The notes under the pieces were generated by a model. The model did not search any database, was not told where the DNA came from, and saw nothing but the letters and a program-made list of their open reading frames with translations. Below are positions 10,017 to 19,451 of a stretch of DNA of 64,000 nucleotides, one piece after another. Position 1 is the first letter of the stretch. Every line of letters starts with the position of its first letter. The stretch is from Puia dinghuensis. GTDB lineage: Bacteria; Bacteroidota; Bacteroidia; Chitinophagales; Chitinophagaceae. The DNA is taken from assembly GCF_014642875.1 (NCBI RefSeq), contig NZ_BMJC01000006.1, forward strand, positions 62,001 to 126,000. Reading direction: 5' to 3'. The translations under genes and the position numbers were made by a program.

Positions 10017-10307
10017 CTACCTATAACAAGCATCGGCCAGAAAAGTTTAGCTATCCGCATGCGGCCGAATTTCCAAATCATTTATTGGCAGATCTGAGGA
10101 GGATGTGAGCGCCCATGGGTAGAATGCCAGCGGGTATGTGCCAAGATTTATAAGATTTTGCAAACTTCCCCGGTGAAAATTTGCTCCTCGCGCCTGCCTT
10201 GGATAATTTTAATAGCAATTACCAGGTTAAGGATATTCTGATACACAAGTGCTGTACAATTGACATTAATCGGCAATTGTGCATCTGATCACTCTGAAAC
10301 CTAAGCC

Positions 10308-10727
10308 ATGAACCCGTCCATTTCCATTGTCCGGATCGGCCCGTATCATTTGACTCCGAGCCAGATCGACAGGATAGCTACTGTATTGCATGATTTCATT
10401 CCGACCCGAAAGCCATTTCTCCTTGCGGGGTATACGCTAAAAGACCTTGCCCGGGATACACAGTTGCCGCTGCACCATATATCTGCCTTCATCAATCAAT
10501 ATCATGGGATGCACTTCAACGAGTTCATCAACCGGTATAGGGTAGCTTATTTCCATGAGAAGATCGTGAACGAGGAATGGAAGCAAAAGAAGCTGGGGGC
10601 AATCGCCAAAGAGTCCGGCTTCAAGAACCGTAACACCTTTACCATAGCCTTTAAGAAAGTACATGGCCAAAATCCGTCTGCCTATATAAAGACAATAAAG
10701 GGAAAGGTTCCTCGAGAGTCCTGTTGA
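10308..10727 (+). CDS. Solo AraC-type HTH protein (paralogue 1 of 3)
   Basis: 139 residues. The C-terminal 100 residues form an AraC-type double helix-turn-helix: first HTH TLKDLARDTQLPLHHISAFI, second with the signature GFKNRNTFTIAFKKVHGQNP. There is no ligand-binding cupin, receiver or membrane sensor: the roughly 40 N-terminal residues are too short for one. The LSAFIN/ISAFIN-HFN-FIN pattern is shared with the genes at 10742 and 12535. Probably a DNA-binding protein regulated by abundance or by a partner. The next paralogue starts 14 bp downstream, so the two are co-transcribed. The 291 bp upstream (10017-10307) holds no gene that I can see. Confidence 0.85.
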   Translation: MNPSISIVRIGPYHLTPSQIDRIATVLHDFIPTRKPFLLAGYTLKDLARDTQLPLHHISAFINQYHGMHFNEFINRYRVAYFHEKIVNEEWKQKKLGAIAKESGFKNRNTFTIAFKKVHGQNPSAYIKTIKGKVPRESC

Positions 10728-10741
10728 AATGATCTGGTAAT

Positions 10742-11143
10742 ATGAACAGCCGACTCAAAGACAAACGGGGCCATTCCCTGAGATTGAACGAGGACGACCT
10801 GATGGAAATGGACGGCCGGATAAGGGAGCTTTTCGACCGTGAGAAACCCTATCTGCAACACCGATACATGCTGGCACATTTGTCGGAAGACACGGGGATA
10901 TCCCAGCATAGGCTGTCGGCATTCATCAACCGGCGTTATTCCATGCATTTCAACGACCTGATCAATATGTACAGGATATATTATTGTATAGACCAGTTCG
11001 GGAAGAAGGAATGGATGATCAAGACGCTGTCGGCGTTGGCCGGAGAGTCCGGTTTCAGCAACCGGAACACCTTCAGCAGCGCGTTTAAGAAATTCACGGG
11101 GATGAATCCGTCAAAATACTTTGCCAATTATTATAAATCGTAG
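10742..11143 (+). CDS. Solo AraC-type HTH protein (paralogue 2 of 3)
   Basis: 133 residues, aligning along its length with the protein encoded just upstream: MLAHLSEDTGISQHRLSAFI is the first HTH and GFSNRNTFSSAFKKFTGMNP the second. It has no sensor domain. It lies 14 bp downstream of paralogue 1, consistent with tandem duplication and co-transcription; a hairpin terminator follows about 150 bp later. The two may act as homo- or heterodimers. Targets are unknown; the adjacent transglutaminase-like gene is the nearest candidate. Confidence 0.85.
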   Translation: MNSRLKDKRGHSLRLNEDDLMEMDGRIRELFDREKPYLQHRYMLAHLSEDTGISQHRLSAFINRRYSMHFNDLINMYRIYYCIDQFGKKEWMIKTLSALAGESGFSNRNTFSSAFKKFTGMNPSKYFANYYKS

Positions 11144-11290
11144 CGCGGAAAGTCGCTGTTTATTTTCAAACCAGGTAACGGGGCGGTAATTTCACGTCTC
11201 CATAGTCCACAACTTCAATTGAAAAACCACAACTGATTCAAGGATCCTATGTGAATCTTGTTCACATCACTATGTGGTAGGGTAAATCCC

Positions 11291-11324
11291 ACCTCCTGTC
11301 ATTCTTGTCAGGAGGTTATTTTTT
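11291..11324 (+). terminator. Rho-independent terminator after the tandem HTH genes
   Basis: ACCTCCTG pairs with CAGGAGGT (8 bp, extendable past one T-T mismatch) around the loop, followed by TTATTTTTT. It lies 147 bp after the stop of the second HTH gene and 20 bp before the transglutaminase gene start, so it separates the two transcription units or acts as an attenuator. Confidence 0.65.
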
Positions 11325-11343
11325 AAAAGTCAAAACCGAACAT

Positions 11344-12447
11344 ATGCAATACCCGGATAACAGTCCCGACCGTTTTATGGAGTCGATTGTGCGGGAGATA
11401 GGCAGGGCGGGCAGGTTCTACCGGACTTTGCTATTATCCCTTCTCGGCACCGCTGCGATGTTGATCATTGCTCCCCTCTTAGCGCCGACCCCCTGGTATA
11501 TCCGGGTGGGAATGATATGGCTGGGACTAAGCCTTTTGTGCGCTTGCCAATGGATCTACCTGCGTGCATACCAGAGGGTGAAAAGTGAAATAAGGTATTA
11601 TAAATGTCTCTACCATATTGGCAAGCCAAAAAAAAAGCGGTTGACCCTGCGGGCATTCGTATCCGGGATAAAAAGGGCGCCCGCCATACGGCGTCGTCCT
11701 GCCTTTTCTTTTACAGGAGGATTCCTCCTTGCATCGCTTGCAGCAGTGACGCTGCAAGATCGGTATGAGTGCGGCATCTTCGACAGGCTGGGAAAAAAGG
11801 TGACCGGCGACGAGCGTGCAGTGCCGCAGGATTCGATCCTAATACGGGCGGTGCATTTATGTCACACCCTGTTGGAGCCAAGGTCGGCGCTCTTTATGAA
11901 TGGGAGCGAAATGCAAGCAGCCGGAAGCCGCTTTCATCCCCTGACTTCCGACCTGATCATGGCGGATGGCGCCTGCGGCAGCTATTCTATGGTGTTATGC
12001 CGAATATTACAGGCGCTTCATTTCAAGACCAGGCTGATACAAATGAAAGGGGCGGATGGTAAGGTGCACCATATCGTCCTGGAGGCATTCTCTTCGGGCA
12101 AATGGGTGGTCGTTGACCCTTTGTACGACCTTTATTTCATCCGCGAGGACGGGCGGCTGGCCTCCTTCGACGATGTTTCCCGCAACTGGAAGGAATTCCG
12201 TTCGCAGGTGCCGGCGAACTATGATCCCATCTATTCCTACAGCGGCGCGCGCTATACGAACTGGGAAAAGGTGCCGCTGGTGATGCCGATGCTGCGAATG
12301 ATCCTCCGATGTTGGATGAATAAGGAAGATATGGATCATTTTTCGTTGAGGCCCTATCTCCTGAGGCAATATCGTGTCCTGCAACTGCTGATCCTGGCGA
12401 TGCTTTCGGGACTTTATATAGGCAGAATAGCAATCAGGCCTAAATAA
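11344..12447 (+). CDS. Transglutaminase-like membrane protein
   Basis: 367 residues from the ATG at 11344; a longer frame from TTG 11305 would start inside the terminator hairpin. Two hydrophobic segments near the N-terminus (about residues 30-75) and a third at 120-140 anchor it in the membrane, and a further one lies near the C-terminus (LQLLILAMLSGLYIG). The soluble part has a transglutaminase/papain-like triad: C211 in MADGACGSYSMVL, H243 in KVHHIVLEAF and D258 in VVVDPLYDLYF. Such domains act as proteases, peptidoglycan or peptide amidases, or lost activity altogether; here the triad is intact. Flanked by the three solo HTH genes. Substrate unknown. Confidence 0.75.
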   Translation: MQYPDNSPDRFMESIVREIGRAGRFYRTLLLSLLGTAAMLIIAPLLAPTPWYIRVGMIWLGLSLLCACQWIYLRAYQRVKSEIRYYKCLYHIGKPKKKRLTLRAFVSGIKRAPAIRRRPAFSFTGGFLLASLAAVTLQDRYECGIFDRLGKKVTGDERAVPQDSILIRAVHLCHTLLEPRSALFMNGSEMQAAGSRFHPLTSDLIMADGACGSYSMVLCRILQALHFKTRLIQMKGADGKVHHIVLEAFSSGKWVVVDPLYDLYFIREDGRLASFDDVSRNWKEFRSQVPANYDPIYSYSGARYTNWEKVPLVMPMLRMILRCWMNKEDMDHFSLRPYLLRQYRVLQLLILAMLSGLYIGRIAIRPK

Positions 12448-12534
12448 AACAACTACCCCGTTGAAATGTATACCTCTATCCCACATTTAAGGTATTTTTT
12501 TTTAATTTGACAATCGAAAGACACGCTAAACCCT

Positions 12535-12969
12535 ATGTCTATGAAAACATATAAACCCCTGCGTGCATTTGAACTACCACCAGGAAAGTGCGCTGCTATC
12601 TCTTCAGTGCTCTGTTGTTTTATCGAAACCAATAAGCCATTCCTCCGCCAGCGGTACCGGATAGACGAACTATCCAGGGATGTCGGCATTCCTTCCTACC
12701 AGTTGTCGGCTTTTATCAACACGGTGCTGGGATGTAATTTCAACGACTATATCAATAAGATGAGGGTGATCCATTGTGAAGAGCTTATGCGTCAGCAGGA
12801 TATCGATCAATTTAATATCTACGGACTGGCCTTCGAATGCGGCTTTCACAACAGGAACAGTTTTACGGTTGCATTCAAGAAATTCACCGGCTATACGCCT
12901 TCTTTTTATTTGAAACTCGTCAGGTCTTCCTTGTGCATGGAGCAAGCTGCTCTGACGACCTTGTCCTGA
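12535..12969 (+). CDS. Solo AraC-type HTH protein (paralogue 3 of 3)
   Basis: 144 residues, start ATG TCT ATG at 12535 (a second ATG two codons on is equally possible). First HTH RIDELSRDVGIPSYQLSAFI, second GFHNRNSFTVAFKKFTGYTP. It matches the two proteins at 10308-11143 but is separated from them by the transglutaminase-like gene and has its own terminator downstream. No ligand-binding domain. Its residues C-N-F-N-D-Y-I-N in the inter-HTH helix mirror HFNEFIN and HFNDLIN of the others. Confidence 0.85.
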   Translation: MSMKTYKPLRAFELPPGKCAAISSVLCCFIETNKPFLRQRYRIDELSRDVGIPSYQLSAFINTVLGCNFNDYINKMRVIHCEELMRQQDIDQFNIYGLAFECGFHNRNSFTVAFKKFTGYTPSFYLKLVRSSLCMEQAALTTLS

Positions 12970-13124
12970 ATTATAAATCCGGGCCTGGCAGAGCGCCGGG
13001 AATTTTTCCGCAAGTATTTATCCTGCTACTTTTGAGTAATAGAGTGCTTACCTCTGGATATATCGTTCCTGGCGCACCGTAAAGCAAAGTCGGTGTCTGG
13101 TTTTACACAGGGTTTTTAGGGTAA

Positions 13125-13181
13125 AGAGGGTGTCTCCTATGTTTGTATAAATAAACAGGAGGCATCCTCTTCTTATTTTTT
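13125..13181. terminator. Strong hairpin terminator, probably bidirectional
   Basis: AGAGGGTGTCTCCT (13125-13138) pairs with AGGAGGCATCCTCT (13157-13170) over 14 positions with two G-U wobbles, extended by GTTT/AAAC near the loop. A T-rich tail (TCTTATTTTTT) follows on the plus strand, terminating the HTH gene. The minus-strand PUL gene ends at 13173, inside the tail, and the same hairpin would lie at its 3' end, though the T-tract there is weak. Confidence 0.75.
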
Positions 13182-16100
13182 AGATGATGCCGTGCCGAGG
13201 TTAGCAGCGGGAATCCTGAGAATGTTGATAGAATAAGGTTTCAGGATCACCGAAGAAGTGCCTGCGGGAAGGTTTGTGATTTCGGGGGTATAGGCGCGGG
13301 GTTGATCGAAAGTATTCTCCGCCGTGAGGGTTGGCGCGGACAGCGTGGTGAGTGCAGCGGGGCCGGGGTTGACACCGGGTAGCTTTACCGCCAGGGGATC
13401 GGCATACGCATTCACCATCTTCACGATGATCTCGCCCGTCGCAGCATCCTCGCCCGCGATAGCAAAGAATTTCTCCGGCTCGGTAAAGCTCATAAGCAAG
13501 CGACCATCCAACCAGCATTTGACGGTGTCGGCGCCGACATCCACCCGAATCTCGTACCAGCGACCAGGCTGGATGGTATCCTTCAGAGAAATTGGCGATG
13601 AAATATTGCTGACCTCATCACCGCCCGTCACCTTTTCAAACACCGCGACCCTGTTGACCCAGGCGCCGATGTGCACACGATAGAACGTGTTACTGTCTTT
13701 CACGGCGAACGGGATGATGAAGGCATTGTAGCCATCGAGCTTTTTGGCTTTCAGCTTCAGGGTATACGTACTGAACTTTCGCCCTTTGAGCAAGGCAAGC
13801 CGTTGCGGACCCTCTCCCAGCTGCGCCAATGCGTTATCCTGTACCCGCCAGCTACCGCGGAAGGGCCGCCAGTCGCCGGGACGGTGCAGCAAATCGCTCT
13901 TGTATACCTGGCGGCCATTCTGCCACACTTCGATGTCTTTATAGGCCGTGTGGGTATCCCAGGTGGCCAGCCCAATGCCGCCCGGGAAGGAGGGTTCTTT
14001 GTGCGCCGGTGGGGATACCTGTACGGTGGTTTGGAAATTGGTGTCGGATCTGTTGTTACTTAATAATTGAATAGCATAATAAGAGATGCGGGCAAAGCTG
14101 CGGGCGGCGTCAAAATGGATGAGGTTGACGGGCCAGTCGACATCGTTGACATTCACCAGCAAGGGGGCGTAGCTGCACATCTTTACCAGGTCGCCGTTGT
14201 TCTCCATGCTCATGATATACACCGCGTCGCTGAGCGCGGCTTCCATGTCGCCATTCCCCACGCCGGCATTCGTGGCGTATTCCCCGACATACAGGTGCCA
14301 TTTGTCGCGCGGATAGCCATCGAAGTGGTTGAAATGTGTCATGGCCCAGCCGGCCGCTTTATAGGCATGTTCATCGGCAATATCCACCCGCTTCATCCCC
14401 CGCAGGGTGTATTCGTTGACGTCGCCGATGCCCATGCTGGCGATGATCTTTATCTGCGGATAGCGGGCCTTGATAGAATCGTAAAAGATGTTATAGCGTT
14501 CGGCATAGCGGGGGCCGTGTTGCTCGTTGCCTACCTCCACGTATTTCAGGGGGAAGGGATTGGGATGACCGGCCGCCGCCCTGACGCTGCCCCATTTGCT
14601 GTCCACCGCACCGATGGCATATTCGATGGCGTCCAGTGCATTTTGAATATAAGGATGGAGGCTGTCGGGCGTGACAAACGTTCCACTGCGGAAATCACAC
14701 GAAACACCCGCATTGAAGACATATAACGCGGCTGCGCCGATGTCCTCGCAGAACTGCAGATATTCGTGATAACCAAAGCCATTGCTGGTGTAATACTCCC
14801 AGGGACTATAGGTAGGCGTGCGGGCTTCTATGGGCCCGATGGTCGTTTTCCAATCCGGTGCGCTTTGGATATCGATGCCTTCCACGAAGCAGCCGCCGGG
14901 CCAGCGGACAAAGGCGGGGTGGAGATCGGCGATGTATTGGGCGAGATCGGCCCTCAGTCCGTTCGGCCGGTGGCGGAAAGTTTTTTCGGGGAAAAGAGAA
15001 ACCATATCCAGCCAGACATCGCCGGGCTTGTCGAAGGCCAGGACGAATTCCGCTTTGGGGTCGGTGGCTGAGGCTTGCAGCGTCGCGGTGTATGCTGACC
15101 AGCCGGTGTCGGTGGAGGGTTGGAAGGAATGGGACGCGAGGATACGGCCATCGCTGCTTCTCAAAAAGGCGGTTATTGTCCCGGGGTAGCCCTGGTGGCG
15201 CAGGAAGAAGCGGAGGTTGTAGCTATCGCCCGCAATGACGGAGATGCCCCAGAAGCCTTCGTTGATCACTTCCGCCGTGTCGCCGTTGTCCGCGGCTGCG
15301 ATCGCCACATGGAGCGAGTGCGGGGTCGCGAAGCTGAGTGGATCATCGGCAGTGCGGGCGATGCTGACGGCTGCGTGGCGTGTGGCCCGCGAGCTCCACG
15401 CGGGGTAGTCGCTTTTCAGGCGCCATTCCATTTTCCAGTCGCTGACCTTGCCGGCGGGCATAGAAAAATGCGGCGTACGTGGCGGCAGGATGAAATCGCC
15501 GGCGAGGGTCATGCCGGGCGGGATGTTGGACTCTTCGAAGCCGCGGTTCTGGATCAGTTCGGCATAGAGGCCACCTTCGCCGGCATGGCTGATCTCTTCG
15601 AAGAATACGCCGTGCAGCGTCGGGGAGACTGGGTTGCCTTTTTCCTGGGGATCGATGAGGACGGTGGCGTGGCGTTGCGCAGGGCGGGCGGGCTGGGGTT
15701 TTTCGGGGGAAAGGAAGAATTCGGTGGGACTGGCTGTTAATGGTAATCGGTAGCGCCCATGATCTTTTGCGGGTGCGCCTTTCAGTACATAACGGCCGAT
15801 GCCCGGGAGCCGGGCGGGCTGATCGACCTGCAGGTAAGCATCGGGAGTATAGGCATCGGCGGGCTCCAGGACCAGTTTCACGGCGCCGGTGACCTCCTGG
15901 TAGGATGCGCTTACGAGCCTTCCTGCGTCAAGCCGGAGCCAGAGCCCCGCTGGGGCGATGTAGACTGCCGAGCGGGCGGCGGTGGTGATGCGGGCGGTGA
16001 CCCAGCCGTCTTTTTCGGCCAGGTTGCCGCCGAAACAAAGCCAGCCAAGGTCTTTATGTCTGGTGATGTAGGTCGCGGTATTCACCGCATAGCCGAAGAA

Positions 16101-18458
16101 GCCTGAGCCATAGTCACCGGTGATGCCGTCGTTCTTCAGCGTTGCCGGAAAGGAATGAAAGGCGCAGGGGGCGAAACCATCTTCCCCGATGTTGGCGATG
16201 CCCCCCAGTACGCCGCCGTAACCGACCCGCAATAGGTAGAGATCGGCGGGGTTTCGGCGGTATTCAGCGAGCACGGGAATGGCGTTGAGTTCGGAGCCAT
16301 AATGGTGGATCATCCGTTCGATGCGCTGCAGCTTCCCACCATATAAGAAATCCCAGTAGCGGCGGGCATTGCCGTTGTAGGCCCAGCTTGGAAGGGTGGG
16401 CATATAAGCGAGGATGGCTTTGAGCGTGATGGCGGCCTTGTCATCATAACCGAAGAAGACCGACCAGATATACACTTCTTCCTGGCCCGTGGAATCCCAG
16501 GGCATCTCGCTGCCAAAGGGATATTTCAGGGTATGCCAGCGCAGGGCCCGTTTCTTCATCAACGCCTCCACGCGACCGGCCATGGCTGTCATGCTCTCGG
16601 CGCGCAGGTCTTTCAGGATGAGGTAGAATACAGTGCCTTCCATCTGCCCGAACTGGGTATAATACGGCGCCTGGCTCATCATGGCCAGGATCGTCTCGTA
16701 CGCGTGCTGCAGGTAATAATCCCACGCATGCGAAGTGACAAGCCCCCGATGATTGCGGGCCAGCCGGTACAGGACCCACCAGGCGGCGGCGACATGCGGG
16801 TAGTTGTACGACCGGCCGGTGGATTCCGCTTCTTTCAATGGCCAGGCCGACCAGGTGTGAAAGTTGATCGAGCTGTCGTAGGTTCCTTTCGGCAGGGAAT
16901 CGGGCTCATAATAGAACAGGCTTTTCCTTACGCCATATTTCAGCGGGCCGCTATCATATTGAATATGCCCCCAGAGGGTCTGGTTGACAAAATCCTCGAG
17001 TTTCGCTACTTCGGTCTTATCGGGCAGGACAAATTGCTTCATGGTCGCGCCGAGCCAGCTCCCTGCCCCACCCTCATCACTGAGCCCTGCTATCCAGGCG
17101 CGATTGTCCTGGGTCACCTGCGCATGCTTCTCTTCATCATAGGTGATGATGCCGGGGCTGCGATGAAAGAGATCGGTTTTTTTGTCGAACCACTGGGCAG
17201 TGGTGAGGAAATGGCCATAGGCGGAGATGACGCTGTCCTCCGGGTGGATGACTTTGTATTGAATAGTCTGTACCGTGCTGTCTTCATAAGTGATGATGAG
17301 GCGTGCCCGGCCCCATGTGTTGCCATGCACCGCATAGGATTTCCAACCATGGTTCTGCGGCGTGGCGGCGGGGACGATCTCCAGGGCGCCGGCCGGAGAG
17401 ACCTCCATCGACAACACCTTCTTTGGATATTGCAGGAACAGCTTTCCCTCCACATCCTGTGGCAGCACATAACCCGGGATGCCGATGGCGACGGGTCGGT
17501 GATGCGCAGCAAGGGTGGTTTCGATATCGCGCACCGACCCGCAAAGCAGGAACTGCCAGCCATAAGAGCGGGTTTCGCCAGGCGCCAGGATGATGGAAGT
17601 CGGGAGATTCCAGGACTGTGCGGCCGCCCACTCTTTCTCCGCATAGGCTTTGCTACATACCAGCCATTCATAGAAGCCCTCGAAAGTGATGCCGCGCGGC
17701 GTGGGGTCATCCAGCAGGGGATTATAGGCTTCGAATGGTGCATGGCCATAAGGCACGACCAGCAGCGTGGGCGATGCACCGCTGAGGCGGGCTACCTGTA
17801 AGTAACCTGCGTCCTCACCTGTGTATGGGTCATAGAAGACGTTTTGCGCATGTGCCTGTCCGAGGGTCTTGCCATCGAGAAGGTTATTGAAGATCATGGG
17901 GATGCCCAGCGAACCGATCTCTACTTGTGCTGCCGAAGTATTCTTCAACTCGAACCGCAGGGTAAGTTCGTCCCCATCTACTTCCCAATACCGGCGCACC
18001 TGCAGGGGCATATCGGCTGGGAAGGTGGGGCCAAGGTCGGCAGCCGCCAGTACATGTCCGGTGGCAGGCAGCGCCTGTACGGGTCTGCGCTTTGCGGCGG
18101 AAGAGTATTTTATCCAGTCGCCGGCGCCGTTTCTGATGCGCAGGGTGATGTCGCCCAAATGGTACATCCCGTCGCTGCTGCGAACCTTGAGGCTATCCCC
18201 CGGCGTATAATCGAATCCGGGCAAGGTGGCCGGGGACAACGAAGCCACGGTCTGTGACGCGCGGACCAGTCGCAGCCGGAAAGCGGTAGTATGCAGATCG
18301 AGCGCGCCCGATTCAATGCCCAGCGTCGAAGGTCGCCGCGCCAGCCGCTGCCAGGGGGATTCCCCGGACTGGGCCAGCGAGGACAGGGACAACAAACAGG
18401 CGAGGACACAGGCGGGCAGGCGGATACGGGCGGGCAGGCGGAGACAGGTCGTCATCAT
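13173..18458 (-). CDS. DUF5695-like domain fused to GH51-type alpha-L-arabinofuranosidase, multidomain secreted enzyme
   Basis: 1761 residues with an N-terminal signal peptide ending near SSLAQS. About residues 40-925 resemble DUF5695, a large beta-sandwich plus helical-barrel module found in carbohydrate-active enzymes and not experimentally assigned as far as I know. About 933-1530 is a clan-A GH51 catalytic module starting TLHGVFFEEISHAGEGGLYA, with a CBM4/9-like insert at about 990-1140. The acid/base is E1312 in VEVGNEQHG and the nucleophile E1393 in LYVGEYATNAG. About 1555-1680 is a LamG/concanavalin-like sandwich (LKAKKLDGYNAFIIPF). The start codon overlaps the upstream stop (ATGA), so translation is coupled to the DUF5007-like lipoprotein. 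GH51 normally releases arabinofuranose from arabinan or arabinoxylan. The fusion would place two activities on one polypeptide. Confidence 0.85.
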   Translation of the reverse strand: MMTTCLRLPARIRLPACVLACLLSLSSLAQSGESPWQRLARRPSTLGIESGALDLHTTAFRLRLVRASQTVASLSPATLPGFDYTPGDSLKVRSSDGMYHLGDITLRIRNGAGDWIKYSSAAKRRPVQALPATGHVLAAADLGPTFPADMPLQVRRYWEVDGDELTLRFELKNTSAAQVEIGSLGIPMIFNNLLDGKTLGQAHAQNVFYDPYTGEDAGYLQVARLSGASPTLLVVPYGHAPFEAYNPLLDDPTPRGITFEGFYEWLVCSKAYAEKEWAAAQSWNLPTSIILAPGETRSYGWQFLLCGSVRDIETTLAAHHRPVAIGIPGYVLPQDVEGKLFLQYPKKVLSMEVSPAGALEIVPAATPQNHGWKSYAVHGNTWGRARLIITYEDSTVQTIQYKVIHPEDSVISAYGHFLTTAQWFDKKTDLFHRSPGIITYDEEKHAQVTQDNRAWIAGLSDEGGAGSWLGATMKQFVLPDKTEVAKLEDFVNQTLWGHIQYDSGPLKYGVRKSLFYYEPDSLPKGTYDSSINFHTWSAWPLKEAESTGRSYNYPHVAAAWWVLYRLARNHRGLVTSHAWDYYLQHAYETILAMMSQAPYYTQFGQMEGTVFYLILKDLRAESMTAMAGRVEALMKKRALRWHTLKYPFGSEMPWDSTGQEEVYIWSVFFGYDDKAAITLKAILAYMPTLPSWAYNGNARRYWDFLYGGKLQRIERMIHHYGSELNAIPVLAEYRRNPADLYLLRVGYGGVLGGIANIGEDGFAPCAFHSFPATLKNDGITGDYGSGFFGYAVNTATYITRHKDLGWLCFGGNLAEKDGWVTARITTAARSAVYIAPAGLWLRLDAGRLVSASYQEVTGAVKLVLEPADAYTPDAYLQVDQPARLPGIGRYVLKGAPAKDHGRYRLPLTASPTEFFLSPEKPQPARPAQRHATVLIDPQEKGNPVSPTLHGVFFEEISHAGEGGLYAELIQNRGFEESNIPPGMTLAGDFILPPRTPHFSMPAGKVSDWKMEWRLKSDYPAWSSRATRHAAVSIARTADDPLSFATPHSLHVAIAAADNGDTAEVINEGFWGISVIAGDSYNLRFFLRHQGYPGTITAFLRSSDGRILASHSFQPSTDTGWSAYTATLQASATDPKAEFVLAFDKPGDVWLDMVSLFPEKTFRHRPNGLRADLAQYIADLHPAFVRWPGGCFVEGIDIQSAPDWKTTIGPIEARTPTYSPWEYYTSNGFGYHEYLQFCEDIGAAALYVFNAGVSCDFRSGTFVTPDSLHPYIQNALDAIEYAIGAVDSKWGSVRAAAGHPNPFPLKYVEVGNEQHGPRYAERYNIFYDSIKARYPQIKIIASMGIGDVNEYTLRGMKRVDIADEHAYKAAGWAMTHFNHFDGYPRDKWHLYVGEYATNAGVGNGDMEAALSDAVYIMSMENNGDLVKMCSYAPLLVNVNDVDWPVNLIHFDAARSFARISYYAIQLLSNNRSDTNFQTTVQVSPPAHKEPSFPGGIGLATWDTHTAYKDIEVWQNGRQVYKSDLLHRPGDWRPFRGSWRVQDNALAQLGEGPQRLALLKGRKFSTYTLKLKAKKLDGYNAFIIPFAVKDSNTFYRVHIGAWVNRVAVFEKVTGGDEVSNISSPISLKDTIQPGRWYEIRVDVGADTVKCWLDGRLLMSFTEPEKFFAIAGEDAATGEIIVKMVNAYADPLAVKLPGVNPGPAALTTLSAPTLTAENTFDQPRAYTPEITNLPAGTSSVILKPYSINILRIPAANLGTASSKK

Positions 18459-19444
18459 TTTCTCACTGCGTTGTTAAGATGAATCGTTATGAGATAATTT
18501 CCCGTTGTAAGGTACTGCATAACGTTAAGAACCTGGATATACTGATTGGCCTGATCGGCGGTGTTCATGATGCGATAGTAAACAGGGGCGTTGCCATTGC
18601 CGTTAAATGTCGAACCATTATCATCCTTACAGGTGGAGAAATAAGGGAAGGCCTTGCCTGCGTTGGGAATGGTGTATGCGATGGTCGAGTCGGTGAGGAC
18701 CGGCGCATAATAGGGATCCCAGTTGCGCATATTGGGAAGCGCGGTCGACCATGCCGTCACCTGCCCTTTCAGCGGATCGAAGGGGGCATTGTTCGCATCC
18801 ACGAATTTAAATACTACCTTCAACGAGTCACCGGGGGTGTACTGTACATCCGTATTGTTTCCGCCGACATACTCCTGTAGCAGTGCACCAGTGCTGTCAT
18901 AGTAGCGCTGGCGCTGATAGGCAAGCGAGTAGGTGGTAGACAGGGGCTGGATGATGATCTGGCAGGCGTTGTTCAAGGTCTCCGTGCCTCTTGGATTGGT
19001 GACTTCGATATCCATGTTGTAGGTGCCTGCCGGGACAAAGGCCGTAGCGGCGGTGAACTGCAGGCGGCCGCCGATGCTGGCGATGTTAAACGGGCTCACG
19101 AGGCTGTCCTTTAGTTTTTGCTGCAGCAGCGCAAGGGTTGAATCCTGGAAAGTAATGGCAGCGGTGTAGGTGGTGATGGTCTTTGGCGTAGTGAGCAAAC
19201 TATAGGCATCCTTGCCCGTCGAATCCTTTAAGGCCAGGACTTTGACGTGCAGGGGTTCGGTCGATCCGCTGGTGATGAGTGACCCGGAGACCGTGGTGAC
19301 ACCCTGCTGGACATAGAAAGGGTTCACCTGGTAGAAGACGCGGGGGCTGAGATAGCCATGGACGATCTTTTCGCAGCCGGTGACCGCCGCGATGACCACA
19401 GCTGCTGACAACAATAGTCGTATGATGGGTTTTTGTCTGCGCAT
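18455..19444 (-). CDS. DUF5007-like PUL surface lipoprotein
   Basis: 329 residues with a lipoprotein signal peptide (SAAVVIAAVTGCEKI, cysteine near residue 24). The body is beta-rich, with repeated immunoglobulin-like stretches (PAGTYNMDIEVTNPRGTETL, TPGDSLKVVFKFVDANNAPF). The overall look fits DUF5007 lipoproteins that follow susCD genes in Bacteroidota; I hold that family name with moderate confidence. Position between the fasciclin lipoprotein (7 bp away) and the enzyme gene (4 bp overlap) suggests a cell-surface glycan-binding or presentation role, filling the slot of SusE/SusF. Confidence 0.7.
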   Translation of the reverse strand: MRRQKPIIRLLLSAAVVIAAVTGCEKIVHGYLSPRVFYQVNPFYVQQGVTTVSGSLITSGSTEPLHVKVLALKDSTGKDAYSLLTTPKTITTYTAAITFQDSTLALLQQKLKDSLVSPFNIASIGGRLQFTAATAFVPAGTYNMDIEVTNPRGTETLNNACQIIIQPLSTTYSLAYQRQRYYDSTGALLQEYVGGNNTDVQYTPGDSLKVVFKFVDANNAPFDPLKGQVTAWSTALPNMRNWDPYYAPVLTDSTIAYTIPNAGKAFPYFSTCKDDNGSTFNGNGNAPVYYRIMNTADQANQYIQVLNVMQYLTTGNYLITIHLNNAVRK

Positions 19445-19451
19445 AATATGA

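Noticed and set aside
16533-17801. 422-residue plus-strand open frame inside the DUF5695-GH51 gene.
   Set aside because: Antisense shadow; no family or signal, while the minus-strand frame is continuous and motif-rich.
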